Origin: Anaeramoeba flamelloides
Lineage: Eukaryota > Metamonada > Anaeramoebidae
Assembly (NCBI GenBank): GCA_027625915.1
Contig: JANTQA010000023.1
Coordinates: 2,480,001 to 2,544,000 of the forward strand
Length of the DNA stretch: 64,000 nucleotides
Direction: 5' to 3'
Shown here: positions 49,001-59,335 of the stretch, piece by piece
How positions within the stretch are numbered: position 1 is the first letter of the stretch
Layout: each line of letters starts with the position of its first letter
Made by a program: the position numbers and the translations under genes
The notes under the pieces: generated by a model
What the model was told of the DNA's origin: nothing
Database searches by the model: none
Seen by the model: the letters and a program-made list of their open reading frames with translations, nothing else

Positions 49001-50207
49001 TTGGTATTATAGAACTCTTCCAAGAGCATTTATACACACAATTTCCCATTTTACACATGAAAACACAGTCCTTCAATCTGAACACATTAAATTGCCAATC
49101 TTTTTGAACCAAGATTTTACTCATATTTAAACATCATTTGAAGGGGATGAAGAATTAATGATGAAACCAAGTAAAACACCCAGCAAAAGGATTCTAAGGA
49201 TTTTACATTGATTTTGAATTTAAAAAATATCAAAAGCAATAAAAAATTAATTATAAAATAATTAACCAACAAATTTTATTAATTATACAAATGAATGAAA
49301 TAATCAATACATTAACCAATAAATCATAGGGGATCTCATATCAAGGCAAAAAAAAAAATTCCAAGGTTCAAATCGGAAGAGTATTTTATGTTTAGCAATT
49401 TCAGATTGTGGGAAATTTCTAGCCAGTGGGGGGTTTCAACACTCTATAAGCATCTGGGATACACAAACCATGAAACTCATACGGAACCTTAGGGGACATA
49501 GTGGTGTTGTTAGCGGACTAGCGTTTAGTAAAGAGGATACCATATTATACTCTTGCTCATTTGATCACCATATAAAAATTTGGAATATCCAAGAAATGGA
49601 ATTCCAAAAAACATTGGAAGGGCATATAAGTGATTGCCTTTCAATAGATTATCTTTGTGGTGGCGTTTTTATTACCTCGGGTTTTGATAAGACCTGTAGA
49701 TTATGGGATACAAATACCAATTCACATGTAGCTTTTCAAAACGCACACCAAGCCGCCATCGATTGTGTTAAATTCGTGAATAACCAACTATTCGTTGCAG
49801 GCAGCCAAGACGGAAACATATCCCTGTGGGATATTAATAAAGATAAGCCTTTATCGATTATTAAAAATGCACACAAAGGGAAATGGGTTTGCTCAATTCA
49901 AATAATACCAAACTCGGATTGTTTTTTTTCGGGAAGTTATGATGGCTACTTAAGAATTTGGAAAATTTCGCTTTCAGAATTGAAAATATCAAAGGTTAGT
50001 AAAATTCCAATTGATGGGTTTATCAATTCTATTGCTGTACCCCCAGATAACTCATATATCATGCTCGCAGTTTCACAGGAACACAGACTTGGAAGATGGT
50101 TCCGTTTACCAAAAATTAAATCAGGTTTATATTTTATAGAAAAAAAAATAAAATTAAAACAAGAAAAACAAATTAAATCAATTTCAACTTCCAATTCCAA
50201 GTTATAA
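45559..50207 (+). CDS. RRP9: RRP9 / U3-55K, U3 snoRNP WD-repeat protein (2 exons)
   Basis: The U3 snoRNP-specific propeller protein that binds the box B/C region of U3 in the nucleolus for 18S rRNA processing. Exon 1 (45559-46012) starts ATG and ends TTT AAA T|GTAAAC. Exon 2 (49330-50207) follows ATCATAG with GG GAT, giving IFK-W-DLIS in frame. The total is 1332 nt, 443 residues (human about 475). Residues about 1-105 are a Lys/Gln/Thr-rich disordered N-terminus. Then come LPFTSLIIDKTGRNAYTGSK, SILCLAISDCGKFLASGG, ISIWDT, LRGHSGVVSGLAF, IKIWN, CRLWDT, SLWDI and RIWKI. The C-terminal EHRLGRWFRL is the RRP9 signature. The 3317-bp intron is filled with repeats. Confidence 0.92.
46380..47640 (+). 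mobile_element. Family D repeat, copy 2, interrupted (RRP9 intron)
   Basis: Aligned with 59640-60800 and reversed 36400-37110. Landmarks are ATATTCTCCAAAAAGGATCA, TTACTTGGATTATC, TATTTACTCGATTTGAT and ACAAATTGGGTTGGGTTCTT. A 557-bp foldback element (46538-47094) is inserted in it, and a palindromic-family element abuts its right end. Decayed; family unknown. Confidence 0.6.
46538..47094. mobile_element. TA-flanked foldback element, 557 bp, nested
   Basis: Inverted arms of about 185 bp begin AGGTTTACAATTCC and include AAAAGTGGTTAAAAAATGAA and GTGTAAGACTAATG. It is flanked by TA (46536-46537, 47095-47096). The loop holds an (AT)n microsatellite at 46806-46830. A lone related end lies at 24590-24628. 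Confidence 0.82.
47641..48046. repeat. Modular palindromic repeat, copy 3 (RRP9 intron)
   Basis: Starts near CATGTACCTAGG, contains AGTGTTCTAGGTTTTTTTT and paired AAATAAACCGAAATTTT / TTCTGTTTATTTC modules, and ends after GCCGTAGAGTGCCTAGG and CCTAACCCC. Comparison with 44060-44140 suggests an empty site there. Confidence 0.72.
49330..50207 (+). CDS. RRP9: RRP9 exon 2 (propeller)
   Basis: 878 nt carrying most of the WD repeats. The acceptor ATCATAG is followed by GG, which completes the Trp codon. The coding frame extends 140 bases upstream of the first in-frame ATG (49470), so that ATG is internal. Ends with a Lys/Ser tail and TAA. Confidence 0.92.
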
Positions 50208-50483
50208 GAACATTAACTTAGTGCCCAATTATCCTGAGAATTATTTTTTGAATAATTCAATTTGTATTTATATCATTATATAAAATAATGAATCATCTAT
50301 TTAAATCTTTTTTTTTGGTTTTTTTTAATTAAAAAAAAAAAAACAATAATACATTAATCTAGATTATTCTTAATAAATTTGTATATTTATTGAAAATTTT
50401 ATTCTTTTTCTTCCTTTTAATTAACTGGATAAATAAATTTATAGAACAAAATTACATATTTTTCTCTTGTTTTTTTTTATATA

Positions 50484-51190
50484 AACTCTTTTTCAAATAA
50501 AAGTTCACAAAAAAATTCAAGAATTATTCATAAGTGAATCAAATTAATTGTAGTATCATTCTAAAATCTAAGAAACGCTTTAAAACATAAAAAAACACTC
50601 AACTGAATCTTTAAAACTCAAGAAAACAAAACAATAAACATTAAAATTCAATCTTTTAAAAATTAGTATGCGCTTTGATTTGAAATGAGAAATCTCGTTT
50701 TGTAAATTGTAAGGAAAAAAATTATAAAATCAATAAAAACCTTTGAACAGGGCGAATTGGGGAAAAAGCTCTCAACATTTTATTGATAATTCTTTACACG
50801 TGAAACTTCTGTTCTCTAAAGTCTCATTTTCAATATAAAGAAGCAATCCATCTGGTTATTTTGTTGGAATGTTTATTCTTTAATGTTTTCTTTTTTCTTT
50901 GTTCAATACATCAATCCAATAATGCTCTTTCTTAATTCCTATATCTGGCTTATTCACAATCAAACATAAACTGTTTCCATTTTTATATTGGCAAATTATT
51001 TCCAAATTGATTTTTTCTTATCTTGTTTATTTTCATTTTCCAACTATTCAATATTCTTAAATAAAAAAACCAAAAAATGAAAAAATGAATAATTAAAATG
51101 AAAATCAGCCAAAAGTAATTATCTTATTAACAATCAAATTCGATGGTATTGACGATTTGAGAGGTGTGCCCTTTTGTTTGAAAAATAGTT
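50484..51190. mobile_element. TA-flanked MITE, family B, copy 2 (707 bp)
   Basis: Left end AACTCTTTTTCAAATAAAAG, right end CTTTTGTTTGAAAAATAGTT, flanked by TA on both sides. Colinear with 17431-18120 end to end with high identity by eye, so the family moved relatively recently. The inner coding-like pieces are also present. Confidence 0.88.
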
Positions 51191-51389
51191 TATTTATTTT
51201 GGGATTCTAAGTATTATTGTAAATTTAAGATTATTTGAAAGAATGGTTTTTTTCTTATTTCGATTTTCACAGTAGTCATTTTTTATTCAACAATAAATCA
51301 CTAAATTGTTAGTTTTCAAAATTACATCATGATTGAACTAACAACAATACCAAATTCCATTATAAAAATTACGACTAACCTGAACTAAT

Positions 51390-51420
<31 letters not shown>

Positions 51421-52867
51421 CCATTAGTATTCAAGAGCAACTAATAATTAAATCTGAAATTTAATTCACTTTTAAATCGTTCTAAATATATAAAAACCCG
51501 ATATTTCAAAAATTAAAAAAAAATAAACACTAAGATTAAAAAAAAAGATTCAGTCATAATTATTGAAATGAGAATTATTTTTTTTTTTTTATTACTGTTC
51601 TTTAAAAGAAAAAAAGTTAACAAGAAGATTTTTTGCAAAAATAACAATCATTTTAAAACAAATTAAAGAGTCTCATTTTTTTAAGCAATTGTTTGCCTTT
51701 TTGAAGATCTTTTTATATTCCACATGATCTTTTCCAATAAAAAAATATTAAAAAATAAAAAAAATAAAAAGAAAAACTAAAAGAAAAAGAAATACAAAAA
51801 TTGCAAATTAGTAAAAATAATTATGATGTTAAAATTATTAAATATTTTTTTGCTAATGATACTGGAATAAATCCTCATAACAACTTCCATTGACATTATA
51901 AAGTGAGTCAAATTTTTTGAAATCATGTTTACAATAACATAACTAATTATTTTTGAACCATTTTGACTTTTTATTATAATTATGATCTGGATTTAAGACA
52001 AATAAGAAAATAAATATATCAGTACGCCAATGTGGTTTCAAATCTTTTATTTTAAACTTGAAGAAATTTAGTTGAGCTGGGTGGTGCTAAGGGGTAAATG
52101 TTCTTCTTCATATAATAACAAAAAATACCACAAAATAAATTAATAAGATTTAAAATAAACTAAAATACAAAATTTTCCACATAATTAACACCGTTTAGAC
52201 AATCAAAATAATACAATTCCATTCAAATTGTAAATAATTTTGTTTTTTGTAAAATATTAAAATCATTTTTTCATCTTTTAGTTTTTTTTTTTTTCATTTT
52301 ATTTTTTGAATTACATAACTTGTTCCAGTTTGAACGTTTTTTTTGACAATGAGTATTATGTTTAGGCTGAGTTATTCCAAATAGAAAAATTTAAATAAAA
52401 TTCTTTCATAATATCTAACGATTTTATGGATCATATTTCCTAATAGAATTTAATAAAATTTAAGTAATATATTGTTTTTTGTTTTGATCTCTCCAAAATT
52501 TTTAACACATCCTTGATTTATTTGTATTGATTATTATTTATTTTTTTTTTTTGTGGGTATTGTCATTTATAAACAAGTGTTAACATTTCAATTAGTAGAT
52601 GGTTGTAAGTTGGTATTTCTTTTAGAGTATTGATTAAATAAGTTTTTTTTTTTCAAAAATTGAATTTTGGTGGGTTAAAAATTTTGAATTGAGGTTTACA
52701 AAAGTGAGGACTTCCATAAGTCCAAATTAAAATAATAGAAAAAAAGGGAATTTTTTTAAGATATATTTGCACATTCTAAGAAGTAAAGCTTTCAGAAACT
52801 TTAGTGTTTGAAGACCTTCCAATGATTATTTTTTAATTCATTTTTTATTGTTACTTTTCTATTACTT

Positions 52868-52882
52868 CCCCCCCCCCCCCCC
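52868..52882. repeat. Poly-C run (15 C)
   Basis: A 15-base C homopolymer, striking in sequence where C and G are scarce. Length may be subject to sequencing error. Confidence 0.9.
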
Positions 52883-53535
52883 TCTATTTTTAACAGTCTT
52901 TCTTTTTTCCTCATATTAAATAATTAAAAATAAATATCTTCTTTGGAAATTTCAATAAATTTTCAATAAAATTTATTTTATTTCTCATTTTTCAAATACT
53001 ATTCATTCTTTTTTATTTAATTCCAAAATTTTAAATAACAATTTCCTTCAAATTTCGTTTTGACTGGTATTGACTATTTCAATGATCATAAATTAAATTT
53101 TATAAAAAAAATTCAACAGATTATTAATTCACTTTCATTTCATTTTCATACAACTTTCTTTCCAAAATAGCCTCAAATTCAACTCATTTTTATTCTCATT
53201 GAAAATGATGTTTTGAATTTCTGAGAATTGTATTAATTAAACGAAAAATGGAAAAGCTTGTAAAAAAATAGTTTTTTTACATAAAAAAAAATTAATATGA
53301 ATTTAAAAACTAATTCAAAAAAATTCATCATTAAAAGTCTATCTTTTTACTCCCAACAGTGCTTAATAAATAATTTAAACATATGAGAATAATACAAACA
53401 AATCATTAAAAAACGAAAAAAAAAAAAAAATAATTGATTTTATTCTAGAGATCTTAATAAATGAGGAGCTGTTTATGAAATTGAAAAAAAAGGAAAAATT
53501 AAAAGAATAAAAAAAAAGGAAAAAAATAACAAAAT

Positions 53536-56280
53536 TTAATCTGAAGAATCACCCCATTCGTCACTATCTACACCTTCTCTTTCAAAATCAAAATTTTCAT
53601 TATTTATTGAAGTAACTTGAGAATATAATTTATCAAAAACTTGGTCTCTACTAACTTGTTCTTCATATTCTTGCTTTTGTTGGTGTTTATATTTATTGGA
53701 GAATTTTTTTTCAATGGGAGCGGAAGATAATTTTTTCATTCCTTCTGGTTGAAAGTTAAACTTTTCAAGTGTCGGTTGGACATTTTGTTGCCAATCGTTG
53801 GGCTGTAAAATATTTATGTCATTCCTAATAATTTCAGGGAAGAGGTCGTCTTGGAAGTATTCCAATTTTTGTCTCGTGACCTTCGCGGAGAAATGAGAAA
53901 TTGAGTTTTTAGTAAGCTTCAAGAAGTTACCGATTTGTACGTCTTTAACATCGAGGGTGTCGAAGGGAAGCATGCATACACCAAGCTGAGGCTCCATTGT
54001 CTTGTGGACATTGATGGGGAAAATGATCTTAGGGTCTTGAAGGTTTATTTCGTAATACTTCAAGCTGGCGTCGCCCTTGCCCGCCAATAAGAGCACCTTC
54101 GAGTGTGGTATCCAATGTGGCACGAGCAGACTTGAAGCGTGGTCGATGAAGGTAGTCTTGATGGGCTTTTCAAATTTACGCAGATCATAGACCTTCATTT
54201 CACGATCAGAGGTTTTGTTAAACCCAATTGTCAAAAGGTGATTTGTTTCATCCAACCAAACGATCCTTCCACCTTTTAATCCTTGGTGCGAGGGTGCCTG
54301 TACCTGTGTCGACTTTGCGTCTCGGGGATCTAAAACTGTCAATTTGGCATTTTTATTCAAGAGCGCAACTTTATTGCCATCAATTGACCACTGGGCGGCA
54401 GTTATTCCCTCGTTAAATGGGTTGAAGGAGATCATTTCCTGTTGTTGGTTGAGATCCCACAGCTTGACCATGGAATCAGCGCTTGTACTCATGAGGACAT
54501 CATGCGCAACGGGGTTGACGTTGATTGTTAAGACCTTGAATCTGTGGCCAGTTAGTGTCCCCTTGGCTTGATCCAAATTTGACTCGATTTTATTTTCTGG
54601 TAATTCCCAGATTTTAATATTGCAGTCCTCACTTGCAGAAATGACTAAGTCGTCGTTGGAGGGTATAAATTTAAAATCCGTGATCGACTTCTTATGCCCA
54701 TGGATCAGGGGAATATTGCTATTTAGCCTCACATGTTCTTGCCTTGGTAGAACTGCTAATGCTCCACCAACACCGGTATTCCAGGGGAAGGCAACCCATT
54801 TTTTGTTTGCCTGGATGTGGTTAGTTTCTGGATAGGACAATGGCTGCACCTTGATCCCGGTAATTTTTTCATTTGTTTTGCCAAACTTGATGTATGTGTG
54901 TCGCACTAAGGACTTTCGGACAATGCTTTGTGCCTTGATCGCCTTGGGTGAGAAGATCAATTCCTTTTTTTCGTCTTCGTCTTCCTTAATCAATTCATCC
55001 TTTTTGGTGATCCCCTTTTTTTTTTGTAATTCTCTTTCCTTTCGGAGTTGGTATGAGCTTTTTTGGTTTTTGTATCTATTGTTATATTCCTTTTGTTCCT
55101 GTTCCTGCTCAAGGGCCTGCTTTGGCTTGATGGAGACGAAATTTGGTTCGTTGTCTTCGCCGTTCATCCATTGCTCAACGCTGCTCGATGGCTCTGTGGA
55201 AATGTTGTCTGGATAGAGGTCGCTGGCAAAGTTGGTATACGACCTTCGTGGCACCTTGAGGGAGATTGGCTCCAATTGCCTTTTGTCGTTGAGTCGGATT
55301 ATTTTCAACACCTCTGCCTTCATTACATCAAGGTGTGCCCTTGGCTCGATTGCTAGACCAAATTGCCCCGTGGACTTGTCTGAATATGCATCAAGTGGCT
55401 GCCATTGCTTGATGCTTTTAACAATCTCATACAATTTGATTGATCGATCGCCCTTGGACGCCAAAAACAAGATCTTTGAGTAAGGATCATAAAGCGGCAT
55501 GATGATGCTCGATCCAGAGTCCACAACGGCTGTGAAAATTGACTTTTTCGTCTTTCTTGGATCGTATATTTTGACCTCTCGTGTGCCCCTCCCAAACCCT
55601 GTAGACAAGATCTTTTCTTCGTCGCCGAGCCAAATCACTCGTGCGTTCTTTCTTCCGACATGGCCAGGGATCTTGGCAATGGCGTCGTTGCCGCTCCTGG
55701 GATCAAAGATCCTCAAGAACTTGTCACGGAAATGGCCCGCAAAGCGTTTACCGACCCAATCCCAAGAAAGGTCGGTAAGGTCACCAGTTTGTGCCTGGCT
55801 GGTCAACAAATCAGTTCCCTTCTCGATATCCCAGATCTTGGCAGTGCGGTCATAGGACCCAGACAAAAGGATGTTTGCCGCTGTTGGGTGGAATTGTAAA
55901 GACGTGATCCTTCTCTTGTGGCCGCTTAGCTCCACCTTTGCAGTGGACATTGGCTGCTCTAGGCCGCTCTCGGGCAAGTCCCACAGGTAAATGTTCGATC
56001 GATCAGATCCTGTTGCCAAAATGTTTGGGTTGTAATGAGAAAAAGTCATGTCAGTAACAGCACCGTTTTGGGAGACATAAGGGGTGTTAGTTGGAACCTT
56101 CCCTGGTGTGTATGGTAAGATTAAGACATTGCTCTGTGTTTGGTGGTGGACAGCAATATGGTTAAGCCCCGCACTAATCATATTAAAATCACACGACTGT
56201 GTAGCGCATTGCAAATCTAAATACTTCTCTGTCAACTTTGGGGCTGTGCCCTTTACATATCTGAATTTGGAAACTTGCAT
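53536..56280 (-). CDS. CORO7: Coronin-7 (tandem-propeller coronin)
   Basis: A 914-residue actin/membrane-traffic regulator with two coronin propellers in one chain and no intron. ATG at 56280, TAA at 53536. Propeller 1 (about 1-355) opens VSKFRYVKGTAPK and has WDLP, KIWDIEKG and FDPRSG. A Lys/Glu/Gln linker (about 385-460) joins it to propeller 2 (about 465-815), which opens after SYPETNHIQANKKWVAFPWN and has KIWELPENK, KLWDLN and LDPRDA. The tail is charged and ends DSDEWGDSSD, an acidic Trp motif of the type that lets coronin-7 contact Arp2/3 or other partners. There is no C-terminal coiled coil, as expected for class-7 (short tandem) coronins. Codons from about 53900 to 56280 use far more C and G than other genes here, which suggests strong expression or codon selection. 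Several antisense frames in the gene are shadows. Confidence 0.96.
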   Translation of the reverse strand: MQVSKFRYVKGTAPKLTEKYLDLQCATQSCDFNMISAGLNHIAVHHQTQSNVLILPYTPGKVPTNTPYVSQNGAVTDMTFSHYNPNILATGSDRSNIYLWDLPESGLEQPMSTAKVELSGHKRRITSLQFHPTAANILLSGSYDRTAKIWDIEKGTDLLTSQAQTGDLTDLSWDWVGKRFAGHFRDKFLRIFDPRSGNDAIAKIPGHVGRKNARVIWLGDEEKILSTGFGRGTREVKIYDPRKTKKSIFTAVVDSGSSIIMPLYDPYSKILFLASKGDRSIKLYEIVKSIKQWQPLDAYSDKSTGQFGLAIEPRAHLDVMKAEVLKIIRLNDKRQLEPISLKVPRRSYTNFASDLYPDNISTEPSSSVEQWMNGEDNEPNFVSIKPKQALEQEQEQKEYNNRYKNQKSSYQLRKERELQKKKGITKKDELIKEDEDEKKELIFSPKAIKAQSIVRKSLVRHTYIKFGKTNEKITGIKVQPLSYPETNHIQANKKWVAFPWNTGVGGALAVLPRQEHVRLNSNIPLIHGHKKSITDFKFIPSNDDLVISASEDCNIKIWELPENKIESNLDQAKGTLTGHRFKVLTINVNPVAHDVLMSTSADSMVKLWDLNQQQEMISFNPFNEGITAAQWSIDGNKVALLNKNAKLTVLDPRDAKSTQVQAPSHQGLKGGRIVWLDETNHLLTIGFNKTSDREMKVYDLRKFEKPIKTTFIDHASSLLVPHWIPHSKVLLLAGKGDASLKYYEINLQDPKIIFPINVHKTMEPQLGVCMLPFDTLDVKDVQIGNFLKLTKNSISHFSAKVTRQKLEYFQDDLFPEIIRNDINILQPNDWQQNVQPTLEKFNFQPEGMKKLSSAPIEKKFSNKYKHQQKQEYEEQVSRDQVFDKLYSQVTSINNENFDFEREGVDSDEWGDSSD

Positions 56281-57266
56281 CTTTTTGTTAATAAAGTATA
56301 AATTTTCTTTTTCTTTTGGTTTTTGTATTTTTTTGTTTGAAAAAAAAAAAAAAAAGAAGAAAAAATGAAAAAGACTATTTTTATGTTAAATTTTCTTTTA
56401 GCGAAATGCAGAATTTCGAGAAATGGTATTTGATGTTGTTTTTGAGTTTGGTGTTGATGAGAAAATCATTCACCTGTTAATAAATAGTTTTTTTTTCAGC
56501 AGATTTTTTTTTCCTTATTTTCTTCAAAAAAGAAAAAATACGACACGAAAGATCGAATTATCTTGTTTATGAAGAAAAAAATCTTGTTAAATTGTATACA
56601 TTTTTTAACATTTGAGAATCATATTTTACAGACACAAGAACCTTATATGACAAGCAAACAGAAAAAAAAATCTGTTAAACAATTTAAGAACCAATTCAAA
56701 AAAATTTTACCGAATCTTGAAATTGAATAATGAATAAAATTCTGATTGTCTACAAGACAGAACTTACTTTTAATACTACTTTCAGAATGGAATGATAATT
56801 ATTAAAAGTTTAGATCTAATTATTTCATATTTTACTCATTTTGGAAAAGCCGGAAATTCAACATATTTCTGGATTATTTTAAAAAAAATTATTTTCATTG
56901 AAGATAAATAGAAACCTTTATATTTTCTGTGAAATAAGTGTACAAAAATAACTTTAAAAGAAAAAACCATTAAAGCACTTCTATGAGTATAAAAGTTGAA
57001 AGTGGATCTACCAAAAACATTTTTTGTCATTTTACTTAATATATGTTATGTTTGTTTTTTTTATTTGTTCTTGTTCTAAAGTAGCAAAAAATGAAGTTAG
57101 AATTTGATTTGAGTTTTTGTGTTTAGAAGCAATTTGGGAAAGTAACATTATTTGTTTTTTTTTCCTATCTAACAGCTTCAAAAAGCAGTTTCACAATTAA
57201 ATTTTTTTTTATTTTTTATTACTTTTTCTTTTTTTTGCTTTCGTTGGAATATTTAAAATTAGTTTT

Positions 57267-57434
57267 AGTGCTTTTAAAATCCCACGGAACCATGATTTAA
57301 GTGCTAAAATCCGTCAACAGGATTTCACAGAACTAGATCAAAAAATTCAACTGGGAAGAGAAAAGGCATGTCGAAGAAAAAGAAGAATTAGTAACCAGAA
57401 TAGAGTGAAAAAATACCGTTCAAATACAAAATGA
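57267..57434 (+). CDS. Possible terminal exon, basic protein of unknown family
   Basis: 56 codons of non-homopolymer sequence end in TGA. The peptide includes PRNHDLSAKIRQQDFTELDQ and later REKACRRKRRISNQ, a charged, Arg/Gln/Lys-rich pattern like a nuclear or ribosome-biogenesis factor. Acceptor-like ATTAG/TTTTAG lies just upstream. No partner exon found. Confidence 0.35.
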   Translation, partial: SAFKIPRNHDLSAKIRQQDFTELDQKIQLGREKACRRKRRISNQNRVKKYRSNTK

Positions 57435-57719
57435 ATCGCGTTAAGTAACGAAATCACAGATCGTTTTCAAACACTCAAAAAAAAATTTACAAAAAAAAAC
57501 TCTCAATTTCTTCAAATTTTGCTTTCTTGATTTAAACAAAAAAAAAGAAAAAAAAAGAATTCTCTTATTTAAAATTTGGTGAATATAAAATGTTATTTAT
57601 TTCAGTTGGGTTTGATAAATTTCAATAAAAGAAAAAAAAAATGAAAAAAAAAAAAGAATAAAATTCATCTTTGTTAGAAAATAGAACCAACAAATGGCGA
57701 AGAAAAAAAAGAGAAAGGC

Positions 57720-57990
57720 AATTAAAAACTTTGATTGGTATTTGTGTTGGTAGCTGAATTGACGAAAATGGAGACTGGCTTAAATTGATAACTTTGGAAA
57801 AGCAACTTTGGCGAATTGGCAACTGAAAACTTTGAACTTAGATCTCATGACTTTGTATAATGGCTTTGATTGGGATCTTTGACTTGACTGACAACTTTAA
57901 ATTGGATAATAGCATCTACCAATTGGTAACTGGCAACTTTTAGATGGTTGTTGACTTTGTATGGTGACTTTGATTGGGATCTTTGATTTT
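57720..57990. repeat. Diverged minisatellite-like tract
   Basis: Phrases such as GGCTTTGATTGGGATCTTTG (57858) and GACTTTGATTGGGATCTTTG (57968) recur about 102-110 bases apart, with many shorter AACTTTG and TTGGTAACTGGCAACTTT-like units between. Slightly higher G content than the surroundings. No frame is sustained on the plus strand. Confidence 0.6.
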
Positions 57991-58324
57991 TTGTTTTTTT
58001 TTATTCTCCTTGAAAAAGAAAAAAGGAGAATTTTTTATTGAGTTTTCATTTTTTTGTTTTGTTTTGAAATCAAAAAGAAAAATAAAAATAACAAAGAATT
58101 TTTTTTGAAAAAAAATGAAAAAAGGTATGGATCTACTTTCTCATATATTTATTGAAGTGCTTTAAGGGAGTAGCCACGGTAAAGAAAAATTTTTCACTTT
58201 TTTGTAATTCTGAAGAGGATCTGAAAATAACATTTTTTACTCTGGTTGTATCTCATTGATTTTTATTATTTAAAGTACTTCATTCATTAGATTTTTTTAA
58301 TTTTTTTTTCAAAGTCTCAAAGAA

Positions 58325-58423
58325 ATTGCCACAATAGAATGTTGAGTTGAATTGCAAAAAATAGTGTTTTGAATGTTGAATAACTTATCTCTTATCCTTA
58401 TCTCAACATTCTATTGTGGCAAT
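58325..58423. repeat. Perfect hairpin inside the 1.38-kb element
   Basis: The 22-bp arm ATTGCCACAATAGAATGTTG (58325 on) recurs as exact reverse complement at 58402-58423. Confidence 0.85.
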
Positions 58424-58791
58424 TAATTTTAACATTTTTCATTTTTTTATTTTTTCATCATTTTTGAGATTTTTTTAATCCTGACAACATAAAGCAATTA
58501 GAAATATTTTAATATTAGTTGCATTTAGGATTAATGGATTTTGTTTAAAAAGAACAACAATATTACAATTGAGAGAATATAAAAGGAAACATAAATGGGA
58601 CTAAAATAGCTAGAAGGATTCCAAAATTAGAATAATTAAGTCAAATCATTACTTGTTAGGATTTTAAATCGTTGGGTTTAGTGGAATATGAGAAGTGAAT
58701 ATGATTATATGTTATCAAAGTTTAAACCAAAAAATAGCTCTAAAATTTTGATTCAAAGAATCTGAAATTATCTTCTCCCAAAAAAAAAAAC

Positions 58792-59335
58792 TAAACCCCA
58801 TTCCAAAAATTTAAACACATCTAAAATCAAAAATTTGAAAAAAAAACTCAATTTACTATATTCTCCCAAACGTAATATAAAACCATATTTAAGTAACATA
58901 GTACTAATGGTTTTTTAAAGTAATCATTTTCATCCAAATATAAGAAAACAATATAAAACAAAACATTAAAACAGTGTGTCCAAAAAAAATTAAACGAGCT
59001 GAAATGAAAGAGTTTGAACAAAAAATATATTGGTAGATTTGTTAAAATTACACCAACAATGGTTGATCGATCAAATGATAAGATACCATGTACCGGTTGT
59101 ATGTGGATTTTTCAATTTTTGAAACTCAACTGTAACCATCTATCAACCATCTATAAAAAAATTTCAGATCTAACTAAACAGATTAAGTAACTGGAAAATT
59201 GAAAATGAAAACAAAAACAAAAAACACAAAAAATGAAATAGTTTGTTGAATTAAAATTAATTTCGAATTGGATATAAATCATGTTATTGTTATTTTTCCA
59301 ACTGTAAAGCTGTGTCCAAATTAATCGAATTAAGT
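58792..59335 (-). mobile_element. Tc1-like non-autonomous element, copy 1 (nested)
   Basis: Colinear, inverted, with 62296-62822. Ends resemble TTCCAAAAATTTGGACAC (here partly decayed as TTCCAAAAATTTAAACAC). Internal GTGTGTCCAAAAAAAATTAA and GTTGATCGATCAAATGATAA are shared. It sits inside the TTAA-flanked element. Confidence 0.75.

Larger units (their letters stand above)
50208..53535. other. AT-rich intergenic region
   Basis: Convergent gap between RRP9 and coronin. Contains the family B MITE at 50484-51190, an (AT)12 microsatellite at 51397-51420 and a 15-C homopolymer at 52868-52882. Nothing coding seen. Confidence 0.7.
56281..58160. other. Spacer upstream of coronin
   Basis: AT-rich and A-tract-rich. 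A coding-like segment at 57267-57434 and a diverged minisatellite at 57720-57990 are listed separately. Otherwise nothing is recognised. Confidence 0.6.

Noticed and set aside
48930-49130. 66-codon plus frame in the RRP9 intron with a faint LP-x-x-F pattern as in reverse transcriptases
   Set aside because: Too short and isolated; no other retroelement feature nearby, so no element is called.
49470-50207. RRP9 as a 245-residue protein starting at the ATG at 49470
   Set aside because: Conserved propeller sequence continues upstream in frame to the acceptor at 49329 and joins exon 1.
54228-56368. Several plus-strand open frames of 60-120 codons
   Set aside because: They are antisense shadows of the coronin-7 gene, opened by its higher G+C content.
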